From Collybia mongolica (Eukaryota > Basidiomycota > Agaricomycetes > Agaricales > Clitocybaceae): a DNA stretch of 64,000 nucleotides. Numbering within the stretch: the stretch's first letter is position 1; the number at the start of each line of letters is the position of its first letter. The translations under genes and the position numbers were made by a program. The notes beneath the pieces were generated by a model, which had not been told where the DNA came from, made no database searches, and saw nothing but the letters and a program-made list of their open reading frames with translations. Shown one piece after another: positions 10,352 through 21,876 of the stretch. The stretch covers positions 1,054,001 to 1,118,000 of the forward strand of contig JAAXNY010000004.1 of NCBI GenBank assembly GCA_013420905.1, read 5' to 3'.

Positions 10352-11494
10352 ATGGCGTACCAATACCCAACCCCACAAACACTGAATTTCAACTGTGATT
10401 CCTGCTCGCAGGGAATCGCACCTGTTAGCCCTAGGATACATTGCCTCGTCTGCCATGATCACGACATGTGTGCAAACTGCGCTATCAGTGGTCGCTTCAC
10501 CAAGGGACATTTGCCGTCTCATCAAGTCCAAGCGTTCTCAGAAAGTGGTGGTTCCAACGGACATCAGCCCATTTTATCGCCGATCTCAATAACCTATCAA
10601 GTTCCCCCCACCTCTGTACAAGGCTCCCCGAATGATAACCTTAACCCCCCACCTTCCCTCCCCTCTCGGAGTGGCCCAAACAACCCCCCTTACCTATACA
10701 CCTCCGGCCCAGCCTCGGCCGAACAACGATGGCAGATGTTTTTTTACGCGGACATGAGCCCGACTCCAACGTGTGTGACGCTGTTGAACGACATCTTCTC
10801 CTATCTTGACCCGTTAAACACCGGATACTTGCTTCCTGAAGTGTATTCTCGGTTTGAGGACGATATGGGGTGTCTTCTTCACGAGAATACGTGTAAGTGT
10901 CAAGCTCGATTATTTTTCAACAATAATTCTCATCCAGTCGGCTTGCCAGGGAAGGCAGGAATGACGGGAACGCCGGGCATCTCTCAAGAAACTGCTGGGG
11001 ATAAATTCCTCAAGAATGCGTTCGACCTCTTTTCAATTGAACACATTGTTCAGCAACGTATGCAACCCTCCCAAGGGAATCTCAACAAGCGAGCCTCGCA
11101 ATTCCAGCGCGCTTTAGGTACAATGTTCAATCCCGCGGCTGCTCAAGCGACTCAGGCATCGATGCCTCTCCTCACCCGAAAGGGATTCACCGACGTCGTG
11201 TTGATTGACGTACTCTCCGATCCATCGAAGTCATGGGGTAGCTTCAGCCGTTTACTCCAGAAATATGACCTTCCTCGGTACAGAGCCTGGGGCGAGTTAC
11301 CCAGGAGCGTCCTTCCGGCTGAACCAGACCCTAGAATGCTACAGAGGGTTTCTTCGGCGACGGGTGTTTATAAGCAAGCGGGCGAAAGCGCATTAGCAGA
11401 TGCGCAAGCGGATGCGTTGTTTTCGGCGAGAGCAAACCAGATTGCGGTCGATGCGATCGGTGCGGATGGTCGGAGGTACTATCAGTACTACTAA
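10352..11494 (+). CDS. ZZ-type zinc-finger protein
   Basis: A small ZZ finger lies at residues 14-60: C-x2-C in NCDSCS, C-x2-C in HCLVCHDHDMCANC, and the His pair in GHLPSHQ. A low-complexity Ser/Pro linker follows, then a conserved helical region from about residue 125 (RWQMFFYADMSPTP, YLDPLNTGYLLPEVYSRFED, GFTDVVLIDVLSDPSKSWG, YDLPRYRAWGELPRS) that I know only as an uncharacterised fungal domain. A perfect GTAAGT donor and CCAG acceptor bound a 45 bp intron (10893-10937) that is a multiple of three and so leaves the frame open; removing it joins HENT to FGLPGKAG and gives about 365 residues. ZZ fingers usually bind protein tails such as histone H3 or N-degrons. The actual role is unknown. 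Confidence 0.75.
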   Translation: MAYQYPTPQTLNFNCDSCSQGIAPVSPRIHCLVCHDHDMCANCAISGRFTKGHLPSHQVQAFSESGGSNGHQPILSPISITYQVPPTSVQGSPNDNLNPPPSLPSRSGPNNPPYLYTSGPASAEQRWQMFFYADMSPTPTCVTLLNDIFSYLDPLNTGYLLPEVYSRFEDDMGCLLHENTCKCQARLFFNNNSHPVGLPGKAGMTGTPGISQETAGDKFLKNAFDLFSIEHIVQQRMQPSQGNLNKRASQFQRALGTMFNPAAAQATQASMPLLTRKGFTDVVLIDVLSDPSKSWGSFSRLLQKYDLPRYRAWGELPRSVLPAEPDPRMLQRVSSATGVYKQAGESALADAQADALFSARANQIAVDAIGADGRRYYQYY

Positions 11495-11751
11495 ACCTAT
11501 TGGCGAAAACTCTCTCCTTCTCCACTCCCATGCCATGCCCCCTTATCTATCATACATACTGACGGAATTTTTACAACTATTAATGAATTGTGCACCAGAA
11601 CATAGTTCATAACCAAGCATCTTAGTACCTCCGGTGGCTGTGTAAACTTTGGCTTAGGGCCCTGACCCAAACAACTACCATTTGTTGTCACGACTCAGTT
11701 TTAGTTTTCAAGCGATTTAAACTCCTGTAATTATCTCCCAATGAGTATGTC

Positions 11752-13397
11752 ATGACAAGCGGTTCTTCCAAATCCTTTTCTACAGGTTCTTTTCGCCTTG
11801 ATGGAACAATCGGCAGGGCAACCCAGGGTGCTCAGCAACCTGTGAACGGCTCTCAGCACACAGCTGCTATCGCTGGAACCTCATCGCAGCCATACTACAG
11901 TTATACTCCTGTCTCTTCATCACAGGGAACCCCACCTCTCATCTCCGGAGCGGATCAGTCATTCTACGGCTACCCAACATGGCAAAGCAGTTGGTCACCC
12001 ACACCAGGATACCCGTATTCTGGGGTCAATACACAGCAGGAAATCTTGCAAGCACCGTTCGTGCAATATCAACCCCATGCACAATCTCCTTTTACAGCCG
12101 CCCAAAAGTCTGCCCCGCCTCGAGTGAAAACTCCATCGCCCTCGCCCTCGCCTCCACCGGTTGAAACATATCGACACTGGGATCAAGCCATCAAGTCCTT
12201 TTTGACTAAACTAGGACTGACGCAGGCCGCCGCTGGATTCGAAGCTGATATGCTTGTATTTAACCCTGTATGGGAGCAGAAAAAGGTGCCTGAGGCACTA
12301 GCAGACCTCATTAACAATCTTTCAGTGTGTATACTTCGAGATCTGTAATATATGCTTTAGAGCTTCTCCCCTAGGTCCTTGGTAGGCCTGAAGCCGAAAC
12401 TCAAGAGATGAACGCAGTGCGCTCCTTAGATGAAAGGAAACTTGATTATATTCATCCTGCCAAGGGAGTCCAACCTCAGACTCCGACAACAGTGAGAAGG
12501 TTTAGCTTGTAAAATCGTTACCGCTTTTGACGCGTTTCCAAGGTCAATAAATCAATATCCGCGTTCCTTGCTAAGAATCGGGCGAGAAATGATGCGTCGA
12601 ATCGCGCTGAGTTCGTCAAATCACTTGCGGAGAAGAGACGCCGCTTGAACGACGAGGAGTCATCCTCGATGGTTGTTGACCCGCCTTCTTGCGCTCGGAC
12701 CGATGCAAAACCACTTGATCGGGACCAGCAGATAAAATATGATATCGCGAAGAACGAGGATGGCCCGCTCAGTCGGACGATCAAGCAGCCTATCGTCCAA
12801 TCGTCGAAAGTGAAGGGAAAACAGAAAGCCAGGGATCCGGTCGATACCAAGCTGGGGTTGGGGAAGAGTGACGACGACGGTTTAACATCTGATCGCTATC
12901 CGGCACTTGACGAGCGTCTAAAGAACATTGAAAGCCATCTTTCTGTTCGCTATGGTACAGTCAGTATTCGATACCTCGTGTTCGTTACTGATGTGTGGTC
13001 TATAGTCCCTTCCCTACCACGAACCCTCCTAGATAGGTTAAAATTTCTTGAGAATCACATTGTACAGCTCGAGAGGGAGTATCCACCGTGGGCAGCCCTA
13101 CACTTTAACCAGCCAAACCGTGGAGTGCGTTTCATCCAGTTACACTCGTTTCCTCGGAGCGCTAATCAGTGTATCTAGTGGCCCCCACCTCCTCGAGCTA
13201 CACCCATCATCGTACCACCACATCAAAGGGTGCCGACCAAGGATTTACCTCAGAATACGCAAACACTACAAACCGGTCCTGATGTGCAAACGGGCCCAAA
13301 GCCGAGGAATCTGAATTCTAGCCTGCATCGTGCGGTGCTGGAGCGTCTAGAAGTTCAGCAAGCCAAAAGTGACTTAGCAGGAGGTTCTAATGGATGA
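11752..13397 (+). CDS. MBIP-like protein (MAP3K12-binding inhibitory protein 1 type)
   Basis: Five exons: 11752-12324, 12375-12491, 12543-12954, 13006-13124 and 13179-13397, giving 479 residues. The N-terminal 140 residues are a Ser/Tyr/Gln/Pro-rich disordered tail. The centre carries helical segments (AFLAKNRARNDASNRAEFVK) and a basic stretch. The C-terminal block DERLKNIESHLSVRY then RLKFLENHIVQLEREYPPW and AALHFNQPNRGWPPPPR looks like the leucine-zipper-bearing end of MBIP1, a subunit of the metazoan ATAC acetyltransferase complex. That assignment rests on recalled resemblance only. If it is wrong, the gene is a conserved basidiomycete coiled-coil protein of unknown function. An ATG at 11741 is followed at once by a stop, so 11752 is the start. 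Confidence 0.6.
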
Positions 13398-13644
13398 AAG
13401 GCACAGAAAAGCAAATACATGAACGAATATATTGTAAATTTACGATGCAGAACTGCCATCTATTTGTAACATTTTAATTTTGACATAATTCTTTCAAACG
13501 GAGGTTTGTGGATATGTCACATGACATAGCTTATTGGAACGAGAGGCTAAAGCGAACATTGTGCGGGCAGGACAATTTCTCGGAAACCTAGCAACTGCTT
13601 GAGACCAACTATTGACTTGATTCCTTCCGACAACTCATATAATC

Positions 13645-14388
13645 ATGGATCACGGTGGACATGGAGGACACGGAGGGCATGATATGCCCGGCGCCCAATG
13701 TTCACTACAGATGCTATGGTATTAACCGGATCCTACCTATGGCAGCGATTTTGTACTGACTCGCTGTCAGGAACACCCAGATCGTCGATACCTGCATAGT
13801 CTTCCCGGGATGGCATATTAGCTCCACCACAGCCTTTGGTTTCTCATGCTTAGCCGTCATCGGCCTCAGCGTCTTCTACGAGTATCTCCGCGTATTCCAG
13901 AAGAAATACGATGTGCATCTTGCCAAGTCGCTCGTGTCACAGAGGAGGGGCAAAGTTAGGGCACCTGCAAGTGGACGGAGCACTCCTGATGACGAACCCG
14001 AGGAGGCTGGCCTTCTGAGTGGACGAAGGTCCCTTGGCGCGGCCTCAACTGGGTAAGTCATGGTATATAACTGGTATTTAGGATAGGTGCTGAACGTGTG
14101 CGCATATAGGACACCGGTACCCCCCATTGCTCGTGTCACACGGGCTGTCTTCTACGGCGCTACGATCTTCTTATCTTTCTTCTTGATGCTCGTCTTCATG
14201 ACATACAATGTACGTGCCACGTTCCAACACTGGTTCCTCTCGCTGATCCAACCTAAACTTGATAGGCTTATCTCATAGCTTCTGTAGTCGTCGGCGCCGG
14301 ACTTGGCCATTATGTTTTTGGTTCGACAATCAATGTTGACGCAGTGCTATCTGACTCGCACAGTGGCAAAACGATGGCGTGCCACTGA
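13645..14388 (+). CDS. CTR-family high-affinity copper transporter
   Basis: Four exons (13645-13718, 13771-14052, 14110-14209, 14266-14388) give 192 residues. The N-terminus is a His/Met copper-binding tail (MDHGGHGGHGGHDMPGAQ). Three membrane segments follow: TM1 around FGFSCLAVIGLSVFYEYL, TM2 with the copper-conducting MxxxM motif in LMLVFM, and TM3 with the GxxxG packing motif in VVVGAGLGHYVFG. A roughly 60-residue cytosolic loop separates TM1 and TM2. Known CTR proteins assemble as trimers and import Cu(I). The short N-terminus resembles vacuolar CTR2-type transporters, but location cannot be decided from sequence. It ends convergently with the proteasome gene at 14545. Confidence 0.93.
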
Positions 14389-14544
14389 TCTCTAACCACA
14401 TGGCACCACCAATCTATGCATGTTCATCTATGCTTTGTATATTTGGTTGTACGTTGCTCTCGAATGTTTATCTAATTTGCTATCACACGGAGTCCTGGAC
14501 GTGAAGTGGGATGCAAGCTAATGGAATTGAGGTAGATGTACAAA

Positions 14545-15716
14545 TTAAGAAGTCTTCATCTCGGTGTCCTCATCCTTCTTCGTGAGACCCTCTGCCTTCA
14601 GCAACGCATCAATCTCTGCGGGCCTATAAATCTTTGCTTTTGGCTGTTTAGTAACGGGATCCAGGGTCAGGACGGCGAACTCGACTGGTAGATGATAATT
14701 GATCAGAATGTTATCAACATATGTTTTCAAACAACGCACGTTTCTCGCTTCCCAATGTTGTGCTATCCATCGTCTTGCTCATCGTCCTCAAAACCAAACC
14801 AATCGCATCCTTCACCTCGATGTCATCCTTATATTCCTGCTTCAACAAACTCTGTGCGGTGCCATTGTTTGCTCCAATACATGTCGCTTTCCAACCAGAG
14901 TAATTCCCAGATGGGTCGGAGTGATAGAGTTGGAAATGGTAGTGAGGATCATAACCGGCGTAAAGTAGAGAGACACCGAATGGTCGTAGACCTATATAAA
15001 ATGTTCATGAAAGATAACAATCAGATACGGATTAATCCTACCTCCGTATTGTGTGTAACCCTGTTTCATATCGCAGAGGCGTTGAGCAAGAAGTTCGACG
15101 GGGATATCTTCGTTATACATCAATAGGTGTCGTTGAGCAGCAGTTCGTGCAAAGTTAACAAGAGAGTTGGCATCGGCAGTGAGCCCCGCGACCCCTCCTA
15201 TCACGTTTCTAGAAAGGATGGAATGATGAGCACTGCTAAAGCAGAAAGGTAGGAACAGCAAATCGCACGAATTCAGGAGGTAGATTTTCTCGCCACTACC
15301 GCCATAGCCTCCATCCTTTGCACCTGAAAGATCCAGGAGTTTTCCTGTAACCTTCTTCTCTGCAGCCAAGACAACGCCATCCTTTGCTAAAACACCCAGG
15401 ACTGTTCCCGCATGTGAGATTGCCTCCATGGCATATTCGACTGACAGGGTCAGAAGTTAGGTTTACGGTGTCGATCGAATATCATTTGAGCTACAAACTT
15501 TGGTATAGCCGACCTAAATGTATTGAAATAAGTGAATGGAATGAGGTATAGATGGATGAGAACAGACCCTCCGGGGAGAATATGGTTGTGCGACCTGATC
15601 ACGATGTTGTTACAGTTCGATCGTCTAACTATGGCAATGTGAACTTACTGTCGTATCTTCTGGACTGAAGGGGGGCATTAGTATATGTGACATTGTAGGA
15701 CGACTGAGCATACCAT
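14545..15716 (-). CDS. PSMA4: 20S proteasome subunit alpha-3 (PSMA4/Pre9)
   Basis: Eight coding exons, written in minus-strand order: 15714-15716, 15649-15664, 15568-15594, 15499-15513, 15269-15440, 15042-15208, 14740-14991, 14545-14684. They give 263 residues, matching the 258-261 of yeast and human. The proteasome alpha signature [18 protein letters not shown] is followed by [12 protein letters not shown]. Downstream landmarks are [42 protein letters not shown] and [16 protein letters not shown]. The protein sits in the outer ring of the 20S core and forms part of the substrate gate. The start codon alone makes up the first coding exon (ATG followed directly by GTATGC), and exons 2-4 are only 16, 27 and 15 nt. 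Confidence 0.95.
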
Positions 15717-15979
15717 GATGAATTTGAGGGGAGAGAGAATATGGGCAACTGACGCGTTCAATCAGAGAGCATACGCGTCGCTCACCTCGGCAACAGCCGG
15801 AAATGGTTTGGTTCGCCCCGTTTTCTCTAAAAAGCCAAGCTGACTTCCGCCTCGAGAAGCTACATATGTAATTCACTCTTCGCCACCCATGGATTTATTT
15901 CTGCAAAACATAGGCCGAGATATATCCACACCGACGGCATTCCGCGCATACAAAAATTAAAAATAAGATAAATCGCTGT

Positions 15980-16695
15980 TCATTGTCTGTCCACAGCAAC
16001 CCCCAGCTCCCTCAAGCCCTCTAGGGCGATCTTGAGCTGATCCTCTGTTGTGTCCTCTAGCGACAGCACCACCACCCCCTCTTCTCCAACTGGGCTCTCT
16101 AGAGTCTTCAGCTGACTGTCCAACATAGAAGCTTTCATAAAATGGCCTGGCCGCTTCTCGATCCGCTCTCGGAGAACCTCTCGCGGCCCATCAATAAACA
16201 TGAAGTACGTGCGGAGGGCATCGGGGTTGGCGGATTGCAGGTAGAGAGGCAGCGCCTGCCCTTTGGAAGCCGGTTTCTTGATACCTCGCAGAATATCGCG
16301 ATAGTATTTCTTCAAAGCGGAACAACTCAAGACGACTCCTGCAACGGTGCCCGACCCTAAACCAGAGTTTCCCTCGACTCGTTTCTCGATTGTCATATGC
16401 TCAGCGGTCGTGCGTATCAATTCGAGCCACGGCTCCCGATCTGCATCATTCAGCGGGTGTCCAGCCGCCATCTTTTCGACGTTTGATTTGGGGTGGAGAT
16501 CGTCGCCTTCAACATACGGCATATTGAGAGCCTCAGCGAGGGCGATTCCCAGCGTCGACTTCCCAGTCCCCGAGACGCCCTGAGTACGCGTGAGCCATGG
16601 TCACAAGACAGATGAGCTTTGATTGCACTGACCATTACGACGATGGCTATACATGTGGGACCTGGATCCTGCTGAGATCCATCGCAGGGTGCCAT
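15980..16695 (-). CDS. Gluconokinase (GntK type)
   Basis: Two exons (16633-16695, 15980-16579) give 220 residues. The enzyme phosphorylates D-gluconate with ATP to 6-phosphogluconate, feeding the pentose phosphate pathway. The P-loop GVSGTGKST straddles the intron junction, with VVM before it. Then come MPYVEGDDLHPKSNVEKMAAG, PLNDADREPWL, VLSCSALKKYYRDILRG and the lid region RPGHFMKASMLDSQLKTLE, all typical of the GntK family. An in-frame ATG ten codons upstream (16725) could extend the N-terminus. Divergent or bidirectional relations with neighbours are not apparent. Confidence 0.93.
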
Positions 16696-17496
16696 TGCAA
16701 GAGTAGGGTGGCGATGCGAGTTCAATGTCGGCAGTGCTCGAGGGGAGGGTGTGTATTATACGGATAGAAATACCCTGATAATCGTGAAATGTATCTTGCT
16801 CATTTTCTTGTGTCAGTTATTCCTGGGTTTTCTTCGGGGCGGATGACCGGCCCACAGGGCCGAATTCCGTGATCCCTCCGATATTTAGAAAACAACATTT
16901 CGATTCCTTCTTTTTTTATTTCGCGAATTATTTACTGCTTTGTCGGGTGCTATCGTCGGCATCCATGGTGTCTTTAAAGGTGTGCTCAAATTCTGAGGAC
17001 TTGATAGGCTTCGCGAGCATGTGATGGAACGAGTTTATTACAAGAATGGGAAAGGCGGTGCTACAGTATGGTATTACTTTATTCGTTGCGAATCTAGCGC
17101 GTATACACAAAGGAGAGATACGTACACGGGATGGATCCTGCGGACACAGGGAGTATTTGTAGGTAGGCGGATTTCAATCACAGCTAAAAGTTAAAGTCGC
17201 GGAAATGGTCACAGGCCAAGGAAAGAGGCTGATAGTTGCCCTAGCTGCTAAATGATCAGAAAGGGTGACGGGGATGAAGGGCGATGTAAGTACAGCGTCT
17301 CAACAGGTTAATCAAGGTTAAAGATAGGAAGTAATGTCCAGCCAAGCCCCACCGTGAAGGGTCAAAAGAGAGCGGGAGCAAGGATAGATGCTGCGGCATC
17401 TATTCCAAGAAAGGGGTGGAAGTAGGCGGTGGAAGGCAGAGTCGCATGCGGTGTGGCGAAGCCCGTGTATGATATGATGTAGATTCTAATTATCAT
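16696..17496. other. Intergenic, no firm gene
   Basis: A 60-codon minus-strand frame at 16928-17110 is open, but it has no convincing upstream exon or homology. The rest is non-coding and presumably holds the 3' end of the DUF6593-like gene and the gluconokinase promoter. Confidence 0.4.
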
Positions 17497-19516
17497 TCAT
17501 CGACCTGTGCTTGATGACAGGGATTGCGGTATCGGGGGTGGCAATGACGGCATACTCGGCAAGTCAACCACTGTCTGAAAGTCGATAGAGTTGTATGCGG
17601 GTGGTGGCGTGTCAAACGTCGCCTGAGGCAGCGGCACCTGGGAATATTCACGAGGATGGGCTAATGCGTGTACCCACCGCGATAGATCATCGTCGTGATC
17701 TTTGAGTGTCTGTCGGCGGGATCTCCGGTCTTGGACATTATTGTTACTTGCCGAGCCACCGGTCGGCGGAGCCGGTAAACTCCGCGGCCCATACTGAGAA
17801 TTCCATTTTTCTCCAGATCGGACGGATTGGCTCCGTGAGCGCCCAATCATTGGTGCCTGACGCTGCAAATTATACCCATCAGGATCGCGTGGAGACGGTG
17901 GTCGTGGGAGCTGTCGTGGTTGGCTTGTTGAGGGCGAGACGGACGACTGGCTGGTGCCAGGGCCTGGGAGCCGCTGGGATGCTGGAAGGGAGTGATGTGC
18001 TATCGAGACTGCTGCCAATCCTTCGTTTATTGCAGAAGAGGTCATTGAACGGGGAGGCGTAGAGCGTGGCCGTGGGACCAACGCAGGAATTGGAGGGACA
18101 GGCAGTTCTCTGAGTCGTCGCGTGCTTGCGGTAGAATGCGATGAGGACGGCCTTGAGGTGGAGCCTCGACTCGATCCCGCTCCCGGTGTGCCGTATTGAG
18201 CGGGGATCGGGGGTACCGGGGGAATATCACGCTCATTGTAAAAAGATGGGTCGAGATAGGTGTGAGAGGGCGCGATGGAGACTGACGAGGGGTAATATAC
18301 GGATTCTGCAGAAGGGCTGGGTGGTCGTGTTCGAGTGGGTGAGAAGAACATGTGATTGTCCTCGTTGTCTGATTCGGAGGAAGATATGTCTGGCGATGAC
18401 GATCTTATACTCAGTGTCGGGTAGATGGGGTCGCCATAGACAATTTTCGCCATTTGCTCTGAGGATGTTGGGGTTCGAGGTACTATGTCTGAGGTGGAAG
18501 ATATGGAGGAACGAGAAGACCGTTTAGGGAAAAGTGGCTCCCCGAACATTATCTTTCGCCATTGCAGATTTGACGTCGAGATATTGCCCAGCCCAGACTT
18601 GAGCGCAGTAGCATCGTCAACTTCTAGTGGAGATATATCTGTGTCTCTTCCGTCGAACTTCTTGACTAGCATCCAATCCTGAACGTCCGTCACGAGAAGC
18701 AATGCTGTTACAAGGAGGTAATCGAGAAGGAGAAGTGAAACTCCGTGATGAACAAGCATTGGTCGAATATCATATTTGTCGTGCAATGTCTCGAACACGC
18801 ACATACGGGGTGGGAGGTTCTCAATGGCCGGGTCTAGGATCGCAATAGGCCCTTTGACAGCCGAAGTAGTACACTGTAAAAAAGTCAGGTTTCACGTGTT
18901 AACACAAGATACTGGCAACGAACCCAGTACGAGGCTCCAATTCGTCGCCACTTCAGATTGTGTGCATAGTTAGGTATATTAAATTTGCGAGGTCCGCTAA
19001 TAGGACGAGCTTATGATGGCGTTTCGTGGGCAAAGAAAATGAGCCTCACCTTCGCATAGTGTTCCGTCGAAGCAAAGTCTCGCCGCCTTTCCATCGCGCA
19101 CCTCTCATTTGAATGAGGATGCCATCCGAGATACCTTTTCCCTTAGCAGGGGCATTCTGGGGCCAGTCAATGTCCGCAGTTTTGGTGTTCCCAACCCAAG
19201 GGTCCGCCCTCCGGATGGTAGTTGATGTACCGACAGTCTTGATGATATACAAGGGGTCTTTGGTGATGTCGTCGTTGACGACTGAGTCTAGGAAGGAGGG
19301 TGAGGAAAGGCGCAAGGTTAATAGTGGGACCTTCTGGTGAGCAGGCATTTCGTCGCCGATGTCGAGGCGTCGCAAGTAAGGCACGACCGATGAAAGGACT
19401 GAAGACCGAGAAGTACTAGAAACCTGGGGAGGCAGTAGTTTTGAGGGCCCCGGGCGTTCAGTGAATCCGATATCGCCTACTCCTGTTGAAATTTCATAAG
19501 GAGTACCTCTTGCCAT
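17497..19516 (-). CDS. DUF6593-like basidiomycete protein with long Pro/Ser-rich tail
   Basis: Three exons (19050-19516, 18924-18996, 17497-18873) give 638 residues. Residues about 75-270 form the folded part: PLYIIKTVGTSTTIRRADPW, IDWPQNAPAKGKG, then across two introns FNIPNYAHNLKWRRIG, ASYWCTTSAVKGPIAILDP, ETLHDKYDIRPMLVHHGVSL and the hydrophobic LLLLDYLLVTALLLVTDVQ. This pattern is what I know as DUF6593, a beta-rich domain expanded in Agaricomycetes. The remaining 370 residues are disordered and rich in Ser/Pro, with PPVPPIP repeats that could bind SH3 or WW domains. No enzyme motif is visible and the function is unknown. The first intron donor lies inside an apparent TGA, so the first exon alone looks terminated. 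Confidence 0.8.
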
Positions 19517-20120
19517 GATAGAAGGGGATCCGTAGGAGCATCAGAGCGTAAGAGCTTCGAATGACCAAGATGCCGACTACATAGAGTTGACGGATTTGCT
19601 GAGTAATACCATCAAGAGAAAAATAACAGGTCATCTGGGGCTTGATGGCATGTGTGATGGGCGGCAGAAGGGGTGGCGAGGACAGCATGGATCCATCAGA
19701 TTCCACCCAAAGATAGCCTCCTTGACCCAAATGTTGCCCAGAATTTCTCAACGATCTCGGTCAACGCCGTCTGGTGCCGTTACAACGGTCATCTACGGTC
19801 ATATTTCGGAGCAGGAGTCAGGGCACCGGAGCTCAGGATATAAAGTGGGAAACCTCACGAAGTTGCACAGGATGTAAGTATGAGCGCTTGAGAAGAATAT
19901 AAGCTACCCGAATACACAAACTGTCGGTATCTTGACGCCTCAATTGAGGGAATGTTCTGCATGAAGGTTACAACAGACAAAACGGTCGTTCAATAGAAAC
20001 CCTTCAACCCAAGGTAACGTAATCATCCCAACTTGACGGACAAACAACACCAACGCGTTCATCCATTTTCAAACTTGTTCCACAACCACCAACTTGTATC
20101 CATATCTTGTTTTCACAACA
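19517..20120. other. Intergenic, divergent promoter region
   Basis: Lies between the DUF6593-like gene (minus) and CHZ1 (plus), which are transcribed away from each other. No credible coding exon was found. It should contain both promoters. Confidence 0.45.
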
Positions 20121-20704
20121 ATGTCTTCTAATGTAACAGACCCCAACAAGTATGATCATATTACCCCCTTATTGATGCAGAACTCACCTCAATATCACCG
20201 TCACCAGTACCACCGCAGCCGTTGCTGATTCTACCAAAAATGTCGTGTCACCAAAAGACAAGGGCAAGGGGAAATCCACCGCTGTAGCCGACGAGAGTAT
20301 GGAGGAAGAGGAAGAGGAAGAGGAGGAAGAGGAGGATAACGAGGAGGAAGAGGACGATGAAGAGGTTCGTCGCGTCGCGTCCTTTGCTTTTTTTTTTTTT
20401 TTCTCGCTCCCCAGCGCCCATTTGGACGCGTCTTATTCCTCAGCCTTCTCATTTCCATTATCTATCCATTGTTCCCTCCTTTTAATAAAGTAAGCGCGCG
20501 TAACGCTAACTTTATCTCTGATATGTCCTTCAGGAAGAGGAAGACTTCGAGGAGATTGATCCCTCCGCGATCTTGCCGACTGGCAGGCGTACTCGTGGAG
20601 TGCGCGTCGACTACAGCTCTGAGGAGGCCCTTAAGAAGGCTGGACTCCAGGGGACTGACCAAGATCAGGATGATGACAGCGACACAGACGCTATGAAGGA
20701 GTAA
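20121..20704 (+). CDS. CHZ1: Histone H2A.Z-specific chaperone CHZ1
   Basis: Three exons (20121-20149, 20208-20364, 20534-20704) give 118 residues. After a short Ser/Thr/Ala leader and a Lys-rich patch there is a long Glu/Asp run (residues about 38-63), then the CHZ motif: DFEEIDPSAILPTGRRTRG followed by VRVDYSSEEALKKAG. In yeast this motif binds H2A.Z-H2B dimers and delivers them to the SWR1 remodeller. The second intron is unusually long here (169 bp) and contains a T13-14 run. The first intron is placed at 20150-20207 because an alternative acceptor at 20180 would make it only 31 bp. Confidence 0.93.
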
Positions 20705-21876
20705 TTTCGTCCGTACCTGAAACATCATTTCAGTCACGGTAGTCAATCAAGTCGTTGGTTACAAGCTTCTTCCTCTCCGTTCGCTTGCCGTTTCATCCGC
20801 TTATTCTTCCAAGTATATATAGAAATTCCAGAAGAGAAATGAACGATAATCCGTTTTATCTACTTCTCCCTCCCGCATTCATTCCCAACTTGTTTCCAGA
20901 TCTAAAGCTATTTTCTTCCATTTTGTTATCGTCTACTTACACACGCCCTCTGCTATCAGATGACGGTGACCACCTTCTTTGCCCACTGCTTCACCCTCAT
21001 TTCTCACATTCTGTCGTGTAACCACAAAACTTGCTGAATCATGTGTATCTCGTTGCTAGGCTCTCACACAAACCTTCTTGACATGTCTCGAGAAACTACA
21101 TGCACACCGGGTGACCTCCCAGAATTTGACTTTTGGACAGAATATTTCCGACACCCATTATACCTCTGAATTGTTGCTTCGTTGATCCGAATCATTTGTG
21201 TATGCGCCGGTACTCATGCCTGATTATGGTGTTCACGGCGTGGTGAATCCTGGACCGTGTGTCGATACAAAGGACCATACTTTCGGCCTTCAACGTCCCG
21301 CCAACTGAGCCGAGATCTCACAACATACTCACGACCATGTGGGTGCTACATAGCCCCAAGGCGACACGTCCTCCAATACCATCAAGGAGGCTGGAAAAAA
21401 AAAGCTTGACATTTGGCAGACTCTAACAGATAACGTTTAGGGCGGGGTGTGAGTCCTTTTGGTTCGTATTTCTTAACCTCAGATGATACATGAAGTTGGA
21501 GGCGGAATCCCAAGAGCATATCATGCTCGAACGAAACTCACCTATTAACGGTTAGCCATTAATAATTTTTTCGGTCAGACGTTGATATTTTTGGCATATG
21601 GCGCTTCCGCTGCTGTATTACCGTTCTAGGTTATATTGCACAACGCAGTGCACCTTCTTCGAACCATTATATCAATGTGGATAAAAAGGCGCTGGTGGAC
21701 TGGTTTTAGTAATATAATGAGGTGAGGGGACGCACCGCCCTCGCTTAACACACGACACACAGGCGCTTAGGCATGTAAAATATATGAGCATTGTGGAGGC
21801 GGTGTGGCAGCTCTTGAGACCCTGCGTCAGTTGAACATTTCTTCCCTCACCACCACCACAGCTACAGCAGTAAATA
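20705..21876. other. Gene-free stretch of 1.2 kb
   Basis: All frames are broken and no exon with plausible splice sites and protein-like content was found. The first part is pyrimidine-rich and probably CHZ1 3' UTR; the rest is likely upstream sequence of the DUF6535 gene. Confidence 0.5.

Noticed and set aside
16928..17110. 60-codon minus-strand frame
   Set aside because: No upstream exon with a start codon and compatible splice site could be found, and the peptide resembles nothing I recognise.
20150..20180. 31 bp intron in CHZ1 ending at GATGCAG
   Set aside because: Too short for fungal splicing; the acceptor at 20207 keeps the same phase and gives a normal 58 bp intron.
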